64,000 nt of DNA. Origin: a bacterium (GTDB lineage: Bacteria > Planctomycetota > SZUA-567). Below, in pieces: positions 36,172-44,341 of the stretch. The DNA lies in assembly GCA_003245715.1 (NCBI GenBank), contig QKCJ01000024.1, positions 170,325 to 234,324 on the forward strand. The letters run 5' to 3'. The notes below the pieces were generated by a model. The model saw only the letters and a program-made list of their open reading frames with translations. It was not told the origin of the DNA and did not search any database. A program made the translations under genes and the position numbers. Positions within the stretch are counted from its first letter, which is position 1. The number at the start of each line of letters is the position of its first letter.

Positions 36172-36696
36172 ATGTCACCTGAGCAGGAAGCAGAAAAAAT
36201 ACTTGAGCTTTACCACGGAGACACGGCAAAAGCCTTTGATTTAATCAGTAATAATTTGCAGATCCTGCAGACGCGCGGTCATATTCTGATGACATTATCC
36301 GGTGCGGTACTTACTGTCAGCGGATTTTCCGGCAGGCTCATTGCCGGTACCCACCTGTTCTCACAAATTGCAATCATAGCAGGGCTTATTCTGGTGATGG
36401 CCAGTTCTTTCTGGATTTTTGCCAGGGTTATGCGGATAAAATGGCTCTCACGCCATCTTGATCTGCCCCCGGTAGAAGCGATCGCCAGAGGAATAGAAGA
36501 CCGCAATGCCAAGCAGAAGCATTTCCACTCAGCCGGGATTCTGTTCTGCATCGGGGCAAGTTTTTACGCTGTTGCGCTTTTTGTAATGCTGATCTTTCCG
36601 GCAACCGGCGCACTAGCCCCCCGGTCAAAACCTAATTATCAGTATGAAAATAATGATGCAACCAAGACACCGCCCGAAAATCAGGCGGTCCGGTAA
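36172..36696 (+). CDS. Hypothetical membrane protein with three predicted helices
   Basis: 174 residues, not recognised with certainty. Hydrophobic segments lie near 39-60, 64-90 and 121-145. The N-terminal 35 residues form an acidic helix, and the loop between the second and third helix is long and charged ('RNAKQKHFHSAG'). The layout of a soluble helix, a hairpin and a late single helix is loosely like small phage-defence membrane effectors (SLATT/PycTM), but I see no sequence motif that proves it and no partner cyclase next to it. AAGGAAAAAATAA gives a good ribosome-binding site. Confidence 0.65.
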   Translation: MSPEQEAEKILELYHGDTAKAFDLISNNLQILQTRGHILMTLSGAVLTVSGFSGRLIAGTHLFSQIAIIAGLILVMASSFWIFARVMRIKWLSRHLDLPPVEAIARGIEDRNAKQKHFHSAGILFCIGASFYAVALFVMLIFPATGALAPRSKPNYQYENNDATKTPPENQAVR

Positions 36697-36785
36697 GAAT
36701 TATTCTTCTCGTGGCCGCGCCAGAGAGAAGTGATTTTTAATGCAATAAAAGAATACAGCAAAATGCCAAATCGTATTATTGAATG

Positions 36786-38222
36786 CTAAAATCCGGCAGC
36801 AGCTTCCTGCTCCGCCAGCCGGCGCACTTCACTCAGACTTTTGCCGCTCGCTTGAGAAACTCTCAGACAATCATCATACTCGGCTTTTACCGAAACAACC
36901 TTGCCGCCGTAATAACCGCACTTTACCGCGACCTTATCCCCAAGAACAGAAACGGTCGTCTCTTTACGTTCAAGGAGATAACGCCTGACCTTATTCCAGC
37001 GCAGCCCCAATGTTATACCGGACTTGAAGATCGCGGCAATAACCGCGTCTTTATTATCTTCAGAACACATGGCAACCATCTCAACCCCGGGACGGGATTT
37101 TTTCATAACCGCATTAAGATATGAGACGTCAAGCGCCCCTGCCCCGAGACAGGTCTCCATAACCGCTCCCAGCTCTTCTCCCGTGGCATCATCAACCAAG
37201 GCGCGGATTTCAACGACTTCATCTTCTTTATAAGGTTTGCAGCCAGAACCGCCAAGAACCACGCTTTCAATGACTGAAGCCCGGACAACATTCGGATAAT
37301 CGGCAAAATCAGCCATACCCGCGCCGTATCCAACAGCTTTGACAACACCGGTAGGCGCGCCGCTGTAACCCGAGCAGACAACGCCCAGAATAGCCGCACC
37401 AGTAGGAGTCAGCAGTTCTTTCTCAACAGGCCCCGGAGTATAGGGGATATTGCATAATTTGAGGATTTCCTGCGTTGCCGGTGCAGGCACCGGCATAACA
37501 CCGTGCGCGCATTTTACCGTCCCCGCCCCGACGCTGACCGGAGTGGAGACAACCTTTTCAATACCGAGCAGATCCAGAGCCAGACAGACCCCGAAAACAT
37601 CAATAATGGTATCAATCCCGCTTACTTCGTGAAAATGCACCTCATCGGGGGATTTACCATGCACCCTTCCTTCAGCCTCAGCCAGAAGGCGAAAGATTTG
37701 TTCAGCTCTCTGACAGACTGTCACAGAAAATGGCGCACGACCGACAATCGCAAGCATATCCTTCAGGTGACGTCCGTGCAAACCGTGTCCGTGTTCATGC
37801 ACATGCTTGTTAGTATGATGACCGCCATGAGCATCATGACAATGACCGGCATCATGATTATGGCTATGTCCGTGATTATGCCCCAACGGGCCGTGTTTTT
37901 TCTGGCCATGCTCATGTTCATGATGCTGCGCATGGTCATGGGTATGGCCGTGAACTTGTTCATGGCTTTCTGAATGGTGGTGGCCGTTTTTTTCCTCTTT
38001 GTCATGACTGTGGCCGGATTCCGGGGTGTGGTCATGGACCAGGGCGTAGGTTGAGGAGATACCTGAACGGATAACTTCGCTGAATTCAAGCTTCCAGCCA
38101 TCAATGCCGAGTTTTTCCAGTCCTTCAACTATTTTGGCCTTATCAGCACCTGCCGCAACCAGCGCAGAGAGAAGCATATCCCCCGCCGCACCGGTCCTCA
38201 GTTCCAGAAATAATTCCAGCAT
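36786..38222 (-). CDS. larC: LarC-type nickel insertion protein with a very His-rich insert
   Basis: 478 residues in one frame. LarC inserts nickel into the pyridinium pincer cofactor of lactate racemase-type enzymes, using CTP. Conserved ends are clear: 'RTGAAGDMLLSALVAAG' (residues 10-26) and 'PDEVHFHEVSGIDTIIDVFG'. Residues about 62-154 contain 33 histidines in alternating His/Asp/Gly runs, far more than usual, likely a nickel store. In Lactobacillus larC needs a ribosomal frameshift; here the two halves are continuous. No larA, larB or larE gene is in the window. Confidence 0.9.
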   Translation of the reverse strand: MLELFLELRTGAAGDMLLSALVAAGADKAKIVEGLEKLGIDGWKLEFSEVIRSGISSTYALVHDHTPESGHSHDKEEKNGHHHSESHEQVHGHTHDHAQHHEHEHGQKKHGPLGHNHGHSHNHDAGHCHDAHGGHHTNKHVHEHGHGLHGRHLKDMLAIVGRAPFSVTVCQRAEQIFRLLAEAEGRVHGKSPDEVHFHEVSGIDTIIDVFGVCLALDLLGIEKVVSTPVSVGAGTVKCAHGVMPVPAPATQEILKLCNIPYTPGPVEKELLTPTGAAILGVVCSGYSGAPTGVVKAVGYGAGMADFADYPNVVRASVIESVVLGGSGCKPYKEDEVVEIRALVDDATGEELGAVMETCLGAGALDVSYLNAVMKKSRPGVEMVAMCSEDNKDAVIAAIFKSGITLGLRWNKVRRYLLERKETTVSVLGDKVAVKCGYYGGKVVSVKAEYDDCLRVSQASGKSLSEVRRLAEQEAAAGF

Positions 38223-38559
38223 TTTTTATCCCCTCTTTTTATGAATTCCGCAAAATATCATAACATTCAGCAAAGACGAACACCGTTCTTGGGTCAACCA
38301 ATATTAACAATAATACCAAAATACAGCCGTTTAACAATATTAATATATAATTACGGATTTTACTTTTCAACCGGCAGTCTGTCCGGTTAAAATTCAGATA
38401 AGAGATAAAAAAACTTAATTTTACTGCGGATTTTGCCGATAGAGAGCTTGAATACCACCTCTGCAGATTGGCGAGGCTTGGATTTTTTCTATATATAATG
38501 TTTTACGGCAACTAGTTAAGTTGCTATCCAGCAGACTGATAACTGATAAAGGTTATACC
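38223..38559. other. AT-rich divergent intergenic region upstream of the motif-repeat gene
   Basis: 337 bases. A possible promoter for the plus-strand gene is TTGGCG (38468-38473) with TATAAT (38494-38499), though the 20-base spacer is long. A short hairpin AACCGG-N8-CCGGTT lies near 38370-38390 with no T tract. Nothing else is evident. Confidence 0.35.
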
Positions 38560-40869
38560 ATGGGCGATATGGATCAGGACGACATTGACAAGCTCCTTGC
38601 TGATGCACTGGGTGAGAGCTCCGAAGGCTTCGCGTTTGATGACAGCGATGGCGGGGCTCAGTCGCAGGATGAAATTGACGCGCTGATTGCCGCCGCCAGC
38701 GAAGGCGGCGTATCTGACGCATCACTCGGCGGTAACGACAGCCCGCAGAGCCAGAGCGATATTGATGACCTGATTGCCGCGGCTGCCGGCGGTTCAGACG
38801 ATGGCTCACAGTCACAGGAAGACATCGACGCATTGATCGCGGCTGCAGCAGGTGGAGATCTTTCGTCTTCAGCTGCAGAAGAAGCGCTTGAGGATACCGG
38901 CGCCCAGTCGCAGGATGACATTGACGCCCTGATCGCGGCTGCAGCGGGTGAAAATATCGGTGAACTAGGCGCAGAAAATCTTGATGAAGGACCGCAGTCA
39001 CAGGACGACATTGATGCGCTGATTGCCGGCGCTGCAGATGGTGACGATGAGGATGGCGGATTCCAGTCGCAGGATGATATCGACGCGCTGATTGCCGGAG
39101 CCGATGCCGGGCTTGACGATGATGAAGGCTCACAATCTCAGGATGATATTGACGCCCTGATTGCCGGAGCATCAGAGGATGAAGACCTCGGAGTGCAATC
39201 ACAGGACGACATCGACGCACTTATCGCAGGGGCATCAGATGATGCTGATGAGGAAGAAGACTTTTCTGAGGAAGATCAGACGTTTGACCAGAATGACATA
39301 GACGCGCTGATCAGCGGAGGGTTTGATGATGAAGAGCCGGAAGAAGAAGAGAGCATCTCTGACTTCGACTCAATGCTCTCATCAATTGGCGAGGAAGCTG
39401 TGGCAAGTCAGGAATCTTCTGAAAGTGAAGAGGATATTAGTGATGTAGATGAGGAAGTTGCTGACATGGCAGCTCAGGCGCAGGAAATACAGCAGGCGTT
39501 CGCTTCAAGAGAGAGCGCACCACCTCCTCCTCCGCCGCCAGCAGTCAACTACGCCGCCGCCGGGAAAGCCCCCGCAATGCCGCAGCTCTCTGAAGAGCAA
39601 ATGCAGAACCTCCAGCAGTCACTTTCATTAAGTGGCAGCTCAGGCGAAGTCGAGAACCTTGCCGGACAGATGTCTGGCCTGCTTGGACAGCTTTCAGAGC
39701 GCACCAGACGTTTTCAGAGTGCGTGGCTCAATGCCGATCAGGAAAACCGCGAGCTGCGCCATTTCATAACCCTGAAAGAACAGAAAGCCCACGCCCTTGA
39801 AGGCGAAAGACTGAGTTTACTTGGTGAAATCGAATCACTGCGCAAGCGCAGTTCACAGATTGAAGGCGAAAAGGTTGCCGCGGCAGAGTCACACCGCACA
39901 GAAGTCGCCTCGCTTGAACTTAAACTGCGTGAACAGGAATCGCGCAACAATATGCTGCAGAGTGAAGTCCGCGCACTTAAGGAAGAGCTTGAAAACGCCA
40001 GAAACCTTTCAACCGGCTCAGACCTTGAGAGCCGCCGGGCCAGGTTTGAGGCTGAGCGCCTGAGTTCTGAACTCGTAGCCGAGAAACAGGAACGCCAGCG
40101 CCTGCAGCGCGCCCTTGATAACCGCGAAAAGGAATTACAGGCTATGCAGGCTCAGTCTGCCGGTCACGCATCGACATTGTTCCTTGATGAGCTGCACAGG
40201 CTGGTACGCAGGCTTGAGAGTGAACTTGATATCAGGACAAGCTCCGCCCATGAAGCGTTATCAGTTATCGACCGTATGGAATTCACCCCGCAGCAGCAGA
40301 TGTACGCAACGACCATGCGCGCCGCTATTTCTTCAGCCTGCGGCCTGACACCGGATGAGGGTGACGCGCTTAAAATTCTTGACAATCAGGCGCAAATCGG
40401 GCAGGCAAGCCTTGAACCGGCAGCCAAACCCGGTGAAGACTCCTTTACCGCCGCGCTTGAACGCTATGATTTTGCCCGCGCCTCAGGCATCGCTAGCGCC
40501 CAGATCCGTTCCGGTTCACAGAAACCGCTGGACTTTATGGAAGACGTTTATAAATGCGCCGCGCTGCGCCGTCCTGAAACCAGTGACAAGCTTGATGACA
40601 TCGCCGCAATGCTGCGTGGCATAAAAGCAATTCAGGAAGCTTCCGACCGCTCAAGAGGACGCGAAAGCAATGACACGGAAAAACTCTTTGTGCTGATCTT
40701 TGATTACCTACACGCACTGGTGCGCATGAAACTGGTCAGCCGCGCGACACCGGCAATATGGGATCTCTTCCTCGAACTGCGCGGACGCTTCTCCTTCCTG
40801 ACCTCAGACCGTCAGTGGAATGAATACCGAGACCGTGTTCTCTCCGGGGTTCACGCGAAATCAGCCTGA
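38560..40869 (+). CDS. Protein with about ten FliM-like SQDDIDALI motifs, coiled coil and unknown helical domain
   Basis: 769 residues from ATG 38560 (AAAGG 7 bases upstream; the frame also reaches a TTG at 38521). Motif copies start near residues 5, 34, 63, 84, 116, 146, 169, 192, 213 and 242. Consensus is Q-S-Q-[DE]-[DE]-I-D-A-L-I-A-[AG]-A, spaced 21-32 residues by Asp/Glu/Gly/Ser linkers. This matches the N-terminal 'LSQxEIDALL' peptide of FliM/FliY, which in E. coli and Bacillus docks phosphorylated CheY; there it occurs once per protein. Then come an acidic stretch, a proline run (about 326-335), a coiled coil (about 395-540) and a helical C-terminal domain (about 550-769) that I do not recognise. 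No signal peptide or membrane helix. A CheY-P scaffold or sink is inference. A terminator follows. Confidence 0.75.
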   Translation: MGDMDQDDIDKLLADALGESSEGFAFDDSDGGAQSQDEIDALIAAASEGGVSDASLGGNDSPQSQSDIDDLIAAAAGGSDDGSQSQEDIDALIAAAAGGDLSSSAAEEALEDTGAQSQDDIDALIAAAAGENIGELGAENLDEGPQSQDDIDALIAGAADGDDEDGGFQSQDDIDALIAGADAGLDDDEGSQSQDDIDALIAGASEDEDLGVQSQDDIDALIAGASDDADEEEDFSEEDQTFDQNDIDALISGGFDDEEPEEEESISDFDSMLSSIGEEAVASQESSESEEDISDVDEEVADMAAQAQEIQQAFASRESAPPPPPPPAVNYAAAGKAPAMPQLSEEQMQNLQQSLSLSGSSGEVENLAGQMSGLLGQLSERTRRFQSAWLNADQENRELRHFITLKEQKAHALEGERLSLLGEIESLRKRSSQIEGEKVAAAESHRTEVASLELKLREQESRNNMLQSEVRALKEELENARNLSTGSDLESRRARFEAERLSSELVAEKQERQRLQRALDNREKELQAMQAQSAGHASTLFLDELHRLVRRLESELDIRTSSAHEALSVIDRMEFTPQQQMYATTMRAAISSACGLTPDEGDALKILDNQAQIGQASLEPAAKPGEDSFTAALERYDFARASGIASAQIRSGSQKPLDFMEDVYKCAALRRPETSDKLDDIAAMLRGIKAIQEASDRSRGRESNDTEKLFVLIFDYLHALVRMKLVSRATPAIWDLFLELRGRFSFLTSDRQWNEYRDRVLSGVHAKSA
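38572..39318 (+). repeat. Array of SQDDIDALI-coding repeats
   Basis: About ten copies of a 10-13 codon unit within the gene above, separated by variable acidic linkers. The copies differ at many third codon positions (e.g. gatgacattgac, gacgacatcgac, gatgatattgac) while the peptide is kept, which suggests selection on the protein rather than recent DNA duplication. Confidence 0.85.
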
Positions 40870-40899
40870 GCATACTGAATAAACGCAAAAAAATAATCG

Positions 40900-40929
40900 C
40901 CGGCAGGATTAAGAGTTCTGCCGGTTTTT
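40900..40929 (+). terminator. Rho-independent terminator after the motif-repeat gene
   Basis: CCGGCAG (40900-40906) pairs with CTGCCGG (40918-40924), followed by TTTTTATT. It makes the gene a separate unit from ompH-lpxD. Confidence 0.8.
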
Positions 40930-40976
40930 ATTGAGCCGGGTTATTATAAGAAATCCGTTAAAGATTGATAATTGAG

Positions 40977-41055
40977 TTGACTGACGAGGGAAAATCCGTA
41001 AATTTAGATACAAATTTACAAATACGGGCTTTCCGGTCTGAAATAAATCAGTCAA
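40977..41055 (+). other. Long multi-helix hairpin upstream of ompH
   Basis: Outer arms TTGACTGA (40977-40984) and TCAGTCAA (41048-41055) are perfectly complementary. Inside, GGAAA (40989-40993) pairs with TTTCC (41030-41034), and GTAAATTT (40998-41005) pairs with AAATTTAC (41012-41019) around a 6-base loop. There is no T tract, so it is not a terminator. It could be an RNA element or a DNA cruciform in the upstream region. Confidence 0.45.
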
Positions 41056-41178
41056 TTTATTATCTGGCTTGAATTTAGTGCAATACCGGTGAATCTTGAG
41101 CATCCGTATAACTTAATGAAATTTAACAGACTTATAACAATTTTAACAATAAAACAGTTACCTGAGAAGGAGACACAA

Positions 41179-41787
41179 ATGCGCAAATTGCTTTCAGCTT
41201 TACTCTTTACTGTAGTAGCACTTACAGCTTTCCCGGCTAATATTTCAGCCGCCGAGGGTAAGGTTGTGGTTGTACGTATTCAGGAAGTATTCCGCCGTTC
41301 AGAATACGCCAAGACCATGGAAACCCAGATCAAGGCAAGTTTCCTTCAGGAAGAGCGCGCAATTGAGGACCTTCAGAAGTTATACCGCACAGAACGCGAG
41401 AGCCTTGAGTCAAACGCGCTTCTTGACCGCAATTCATACCAGTTCCAGGAAAAGGCCATGCGTCTGCAGCTTCTTGAACTGAAGCTCAAGGACAAGGTTC
41501 AGCGTTACCAGAAACTCTCACGCACAAGAATGGCCGACTACTGGCGCAGCATCTACACTGATTTTCAGGCCGCAATAAAGCGCCTCAGCTCAACCGGACA
41601 GTACTCAATAGTTATCACCGCCCCTGATGTCGCCCTTTCAGCACATAGCGAGAAATCAAACGCACCTGAGTCAGTTATGGGCGAGATCCTCCAGCGCCGG
41701 GTACAGTATGTCAACCCGGCCAATGATATTACCGAGCAGGTTATTCAGGTAATGAACGACATCAACAGCAAGCGTGCCGGCCGCTGA
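41179..41787 (+). CDS. ompH: OmpH/Skp-family periplasmic chaperone
   Basis: 202 residues from ATG 41179 with AAGGAGA 7 bases upstream. Signal peptide about 1-24 ('LTAFPANISAAEG'), then 'KVVVVRIQEVFRRSEYAKTM' typical of the OmpH start strand, a long helical hairpin (about 55-135) that forms the tentacles of the trimer, and a return to the body. It holds unfolded outer-membrane proteins in the periplasm. Its position just before lpxD is the usual one (bamA-ompH-lpxD), although bamA is not here. Confidence 0.88.
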   Translation: MRKLLSALLFTVVALTAFPANISAAEGKVVVVRIQEVFRRSEYAKTMETQIKASFLQEERAIEDLQKLYRTERESLESNALLDRNSYQFQEKAMRLQLLELKLKDKVQRYQKLSRTRMADYWRSIYTDFQAAIKRLSSTGQYSIVITAPDVALSAHSEKSNAPESVMGEILQRRVQYVNPANDITEQVIQVMNDINSKRAGR

Positions 41788-41801
41788 GAATAACTTATTA
41801 C

Positions 41802-41873
41802 TACCCGAACCGGGCTCGTTACCCGAACCGGGCTCGTTACCCGAACCGGGCTCGTTACCCGAACCGGGCCGGT
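41802..41873. repeat. Tandem 18-base repeat, four copies
   Basis: Unit TACCCGAACCGGGCTCGT: exact copies at 41802-41819, 41820-41837 and 41838-41855, and a fourth at 41856-41873 with two changes. Each unit contains the short palindrome CCCG-AAC-CGGG. It starts 15 bases after the ompH stop and is not translated as part of ompH. Confidence 0.9.
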
Positions 41874-41876
41874 TAC

Positions 41877-41930
41877 CGTAAAAAGGCGGTTGTTAGTCTC
41901 ACTACAGACTACACAGCCGCTTTTATAGTA
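41877..41930 (+). terminator. Possible terminator/attenuator between ompH and lpxD
   Basis: AAAGGCGG near 41882 pairs with CCGCTTT near 41919 (one bulged G), with an inner stem TAGTCT/AGACTA. The 3' side ends in CTTTTATAG, so the T tract is short. It may reduce, not block, readthrough into lpxD. Confidence 0.5.
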
Positions 41931-41964
41931 TTAGCTAAATATTTTTAAGGATACATTTAGTACA

Positions 41965-42987
41965 ATGCCAGAACTATCGATTCAGGAAATTGCAGAAATA
42001 TGCAAAGGCGAAATTACCGGTGACAAAAACCTCACAGTCTACTGCGCACTAGGACTGGATGGCTCTGTTGAAGGCTCGGTCACTTTCGCCGGTGATAAAA
42101 AATCACTTGAGACATTAAAAGAAACGAAAGCCTCCGCGGCGATCGTTCCTGCCGGTACTGTTGGGGATTTTCCCTGCGCATTAATATCAGCAGAAAATCC
42201 GCGTGTTTCTTTTGTGCTTGTTGCGCAGAAACTCGCACCGGCTATTCCCAGGCCAGCAGCAGGAGTTCACCCGACAGCATATGTCGCTGAAGACGCAGAA
42301 ATTGCCGAAGGCGTCAGCATCGGCCCGAAAGCCGTTATTGAAAGCGGCGCTAAAGTCGGAACAAATACAATAATTAATGCCGGATGCTATATCGGGCAAG
42401 GCACAACAATCGGCAGCGACTGCATGCTGTACCCCAACGTCACAGTCTACTATGGCTGCACACTCGGCAACAAAATCGTCATTCACAGTGGCGCGGTAAT
42501 CGGCGCGGACGGTTTCGGTTTCCAGTGGGACGGCAAGGAACACCTAAAGATCCCGCAGGTTGGCAATGTCGTAATCAAGGATAATGTCGAGATTGGCGCC
42601 AACGCCACTATCGACCGTGCGCGCTTTGGCACAACGCTTATCGGTGAAGGGTGCAAGTTTGATAACCTGACCCACGTCGCCCACAACTGTAATATCGGCG
42701 AGAACTGTGTCTTTGCAGGGCTTGTGGGAATTAGCGGTTCGGTGACAACCGGGCATAACGTTGTTGTCGGCGGACAGGTGGGTTTTGCTGACCACATCAC
42801 AATCGGCTCAAACTGCCATTTTTATGCCAAATCAGGGGTGACCGGTGATGTTCCGGACGGCAGCATCTACGCCGGGCAGCCAGCCAAGGATATCCGCACC
42901 GCACTAAAAGAATACCACAATATGCGCAGTATCGGGGATATAAAGAAGAAGATCAAGGAAATCGAGAAGAAATTGGAGCAGGAATAA
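41965..42987 (+). CDS. lpxD: UDP-3-O-(3-hydroxyacyl)glucosamine N-acyltransferase
   Basis: 340 residues, normal length. Third step of lipid A synthesis. An N-terminal uridine-binding domain (about 1-100) is followed by hexapeptide repeats of a left-handed beta helix (about 105-310) with the catalytic histidine in 'FDNLTHVAHNCNIGENC' and 'IGADGFGFQWDG'. C-terminal helix about 310-340. AAGGATACA lies upstream. It is followed 2 bases later by lpxC/fabZ. Confidence 0.96.
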   Translation: MPELSIQEIAEICKGEITGDKNLTVYCALGLDGSVEGSVTFAGDKKSLETLKETKASAAIVPAGTVGDFPCALISAENPRVSFVLVAQKLAPAIPRPAAGVHPTAYVAEDAEIAEGVSIGPKAVIESGAKVGTNTIINAGCYIGQGTTIGSDCMLYPNVTVYYGCTLGNKIVIHSGAVIGADGFGFQWDGKEHLKIPQVGNVVIKDNVEIGANATIDRARFGTTLIGEGCKFDNLTHVAHNCNIGENCVFAGLVGISGSVTTGHNVVVGGQVGFADHITIGSNCHFYAKSGVTGDVPDGSIYAGQPAKDIRTALKEYHNMRSIGDIKKKIKEIEKKLEQE

Positions 42988-42989
42988 TC

Positions 42990-44270
42990 ATGAATCAGAC
43001 AACAATAGCAAACGGTTTTTCAGTTGAAGGCAAGGGCTTGCACACAGGCGAGAACTGCAAGGTCACAATCCTTCCGGGTGAGGTCAACAGTGGTTACATC
43101 GTCAAGGTCGGCAAGGAAGAGGGCATCGTCCGCCCGTGGAATATCGACTCCTCACGCCACCGCAGCACCATAACCCTTGAAAAGGGCACACAGGTTCACA
43201 CAATCGAACACGCTCTGGCTGCATTGTATGGCATGGGCGTTGACAATGCTATCATTGATGTCGAAGGCGGTGAAGTTCCCGGCTCTGACGGCTCAACACT
43301 TGAGTTTGCTGAAAACATCCAGCGCGTTGGCCTGCGCGAACAGGATGAAGAAGCGTTTGTCTTCAGTGTCGACAAGGAATGCTGCGCGGGTGCGTACGGC
43401 AACAGCATCACCGCGACTCCGGTCAAGGAAAAGACACTCACCATCACCTACATGATCGACTACCCGGAAAGCAAACTAGCTCAGGGCGTAGTAACCAAAA
43501 CTATCACCCCGGAAGTATTTCTCAAGGAAATTGCACCGGCGAGAACTTTTGTTCTGAAGAAACAGGTTGAAGGTCTGCAGGAAGCGGGATTCGGCAAGGG
43601 TGCAAACACCCAAAACACACTCGTGCTTGAAGGTGATGAAGTGGTCAACAACACCATGCGCTTTGAAGGCGAACCTGCCGCGCACAAGATCCTCGACATC
43701 ATCGGTGATCTGGCAACCATCAACTGCCGCATTGCCGGTCATATCGTTGCAAGAAAGAGTGGACATCTGCTCAACCACAAGCTCGCGTCAAAGTTGCTTA
43801 TCGACTCACTTGAGGCAAAGCACCCCGGCGGTGTCATGAACATCCGCGACATTGAAAACAAGCTTCCGCACCGCTATCCGTTTTTGCTGGTTGACCGCGT
43901 GATCGAGTGCATCCCGCTCAAGCGCGTTGTAACCTATAAGAACCTGACCCGTAACGAACCGTTCTTCAACGGCCACTTCCCGGGCAACCCGATCATGCCT
44001 GGTGTCCTGCAGATTGAAGCGATGGCACAGTCCGGTGGTCTTGGAATGCTGGCTAACCAGAACGACACTCTCGCGGTTCTCACCGGTGTAGACAATGTTA
44101 AATTCCGCCGTCAGGTGGTACCGGGTGACACCCTGGTTATGGAGGTCAACGTTCTAAAGTTCAACGGACGAATCGGCGCGGTTGAGGGTAAGGCGACAGT
44201 CAACGGTGAGCTGGCAAGTTCAGCAACCATCAAGTTCGCTTTTGTTGACCGTAACAGCGGCGTAATGTAA
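42990..44270 (+). CDS. lpxC/fabZ: Bifunctional LpxC deacetylase / FabZ dehydratase
   Basis: 426 residues. Residues 1 to about 280 are LpxC, the zinc UDP-3-O-acyl-GlcNAc deacetylase that commits to lipid A: zinc ligands in 'HTIEHALAALYG' and 'HKILDIIGDLA' (H and D), and the 'GSDGST' loop. Residues about 283-426 are FabZ, the 3-hydroxyacyl-ACP dehydratase: 'LPHRYPFLLVDRV' and the active site 'GHFPGNPIMPGVLQIEAMAQ'. The same fusion is known in Bacteroidetes and some PVC bacteria. Joining the two balances hydroxyacyl-ACP use between lipid A and phospholipid. A terminator follows before lpxA. Confidence 0.96.
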   Translation: MNQTTIANGFSVEGKGLHTGENCKVTILPGEVNSGYIVKVGKEEGIVRPWNIDSSRHRSTITLEKGTQVHTIEHALAALYGMGVDNAIIDVEGGEVPGSDGSTLEFAENIQRVGLREQDEEAFVFSVDKECCAGAYGNSITATPVKEKTLTITYMIDYPESKLAQGVVTKTITPEVFLKEIAPARTFVLKKQVEGLQEAGFGKGANTQNTLVLEGDEVVNNTMRFEGEPAAHKILDIIGDLATINCRIAGHIVARKSGHLLNHKLASKLLIDSLEAKHPGGVMNIRDIENKLPHRYPFLLVDRVIECIPLKRVVTYKNLTRNEPFFNGHFPGNPIMPGVLQIEAMAQSGGLGMLANQNDTLAVLTGVDNVKFRRQVVPGDTLVMEVNVLKFNGRIGAVEGKATVNGELASSATIKFAFVDRNSGVM

Positions 44271-44285
44271 AAAAGACAACACGAT

Positions 44286-44315
44286 AAAGCCTGCACCGGA
44301 GTGCGGGCTTTTTTT
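44286..44315 (+). terminator. Rho-independent terminator between lpxC/fabZ and lpxA
   Basis: AAGCC-TGCAC-CGGA-GTGCG-GGCTT followed by a T run; the stem has one internal mismatch. It lies 26 bases before the lpxA start, so lpxA either relies on readthrough or on its own promoter. Confidence 0.75.
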
Positions 44316-44341
44316 ATAAAATTCAAGCAGGATACAGTACA

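Larger units (their letters stand above)
40870..41178. other. Spacer between the motif-repeat gene and ompH
   Basis: 309 bases holding the terminator at 40900-40929 and the long hairpin at 40977-41055. The last 100 bases before ompH are A/T-rich ('aacaattttaacaataaaac') and presumably contain the ompH promoter, but I cannot assign clear boxes. Confidence 0.45.

Noticed and set aside
36172..36696. Phage-defence effector (SLATT or PycTM type)
   Set aside because: Only the helix layout is similar; no motif match and no adjacent cyclase or other defence gene.
38516..39220. 234-codon minus-strand frame opposite the SQDDIDALI array
   Set aside because: A repetitive Arg/His/Ser-rich translation produced by the repeats of the coding strand.
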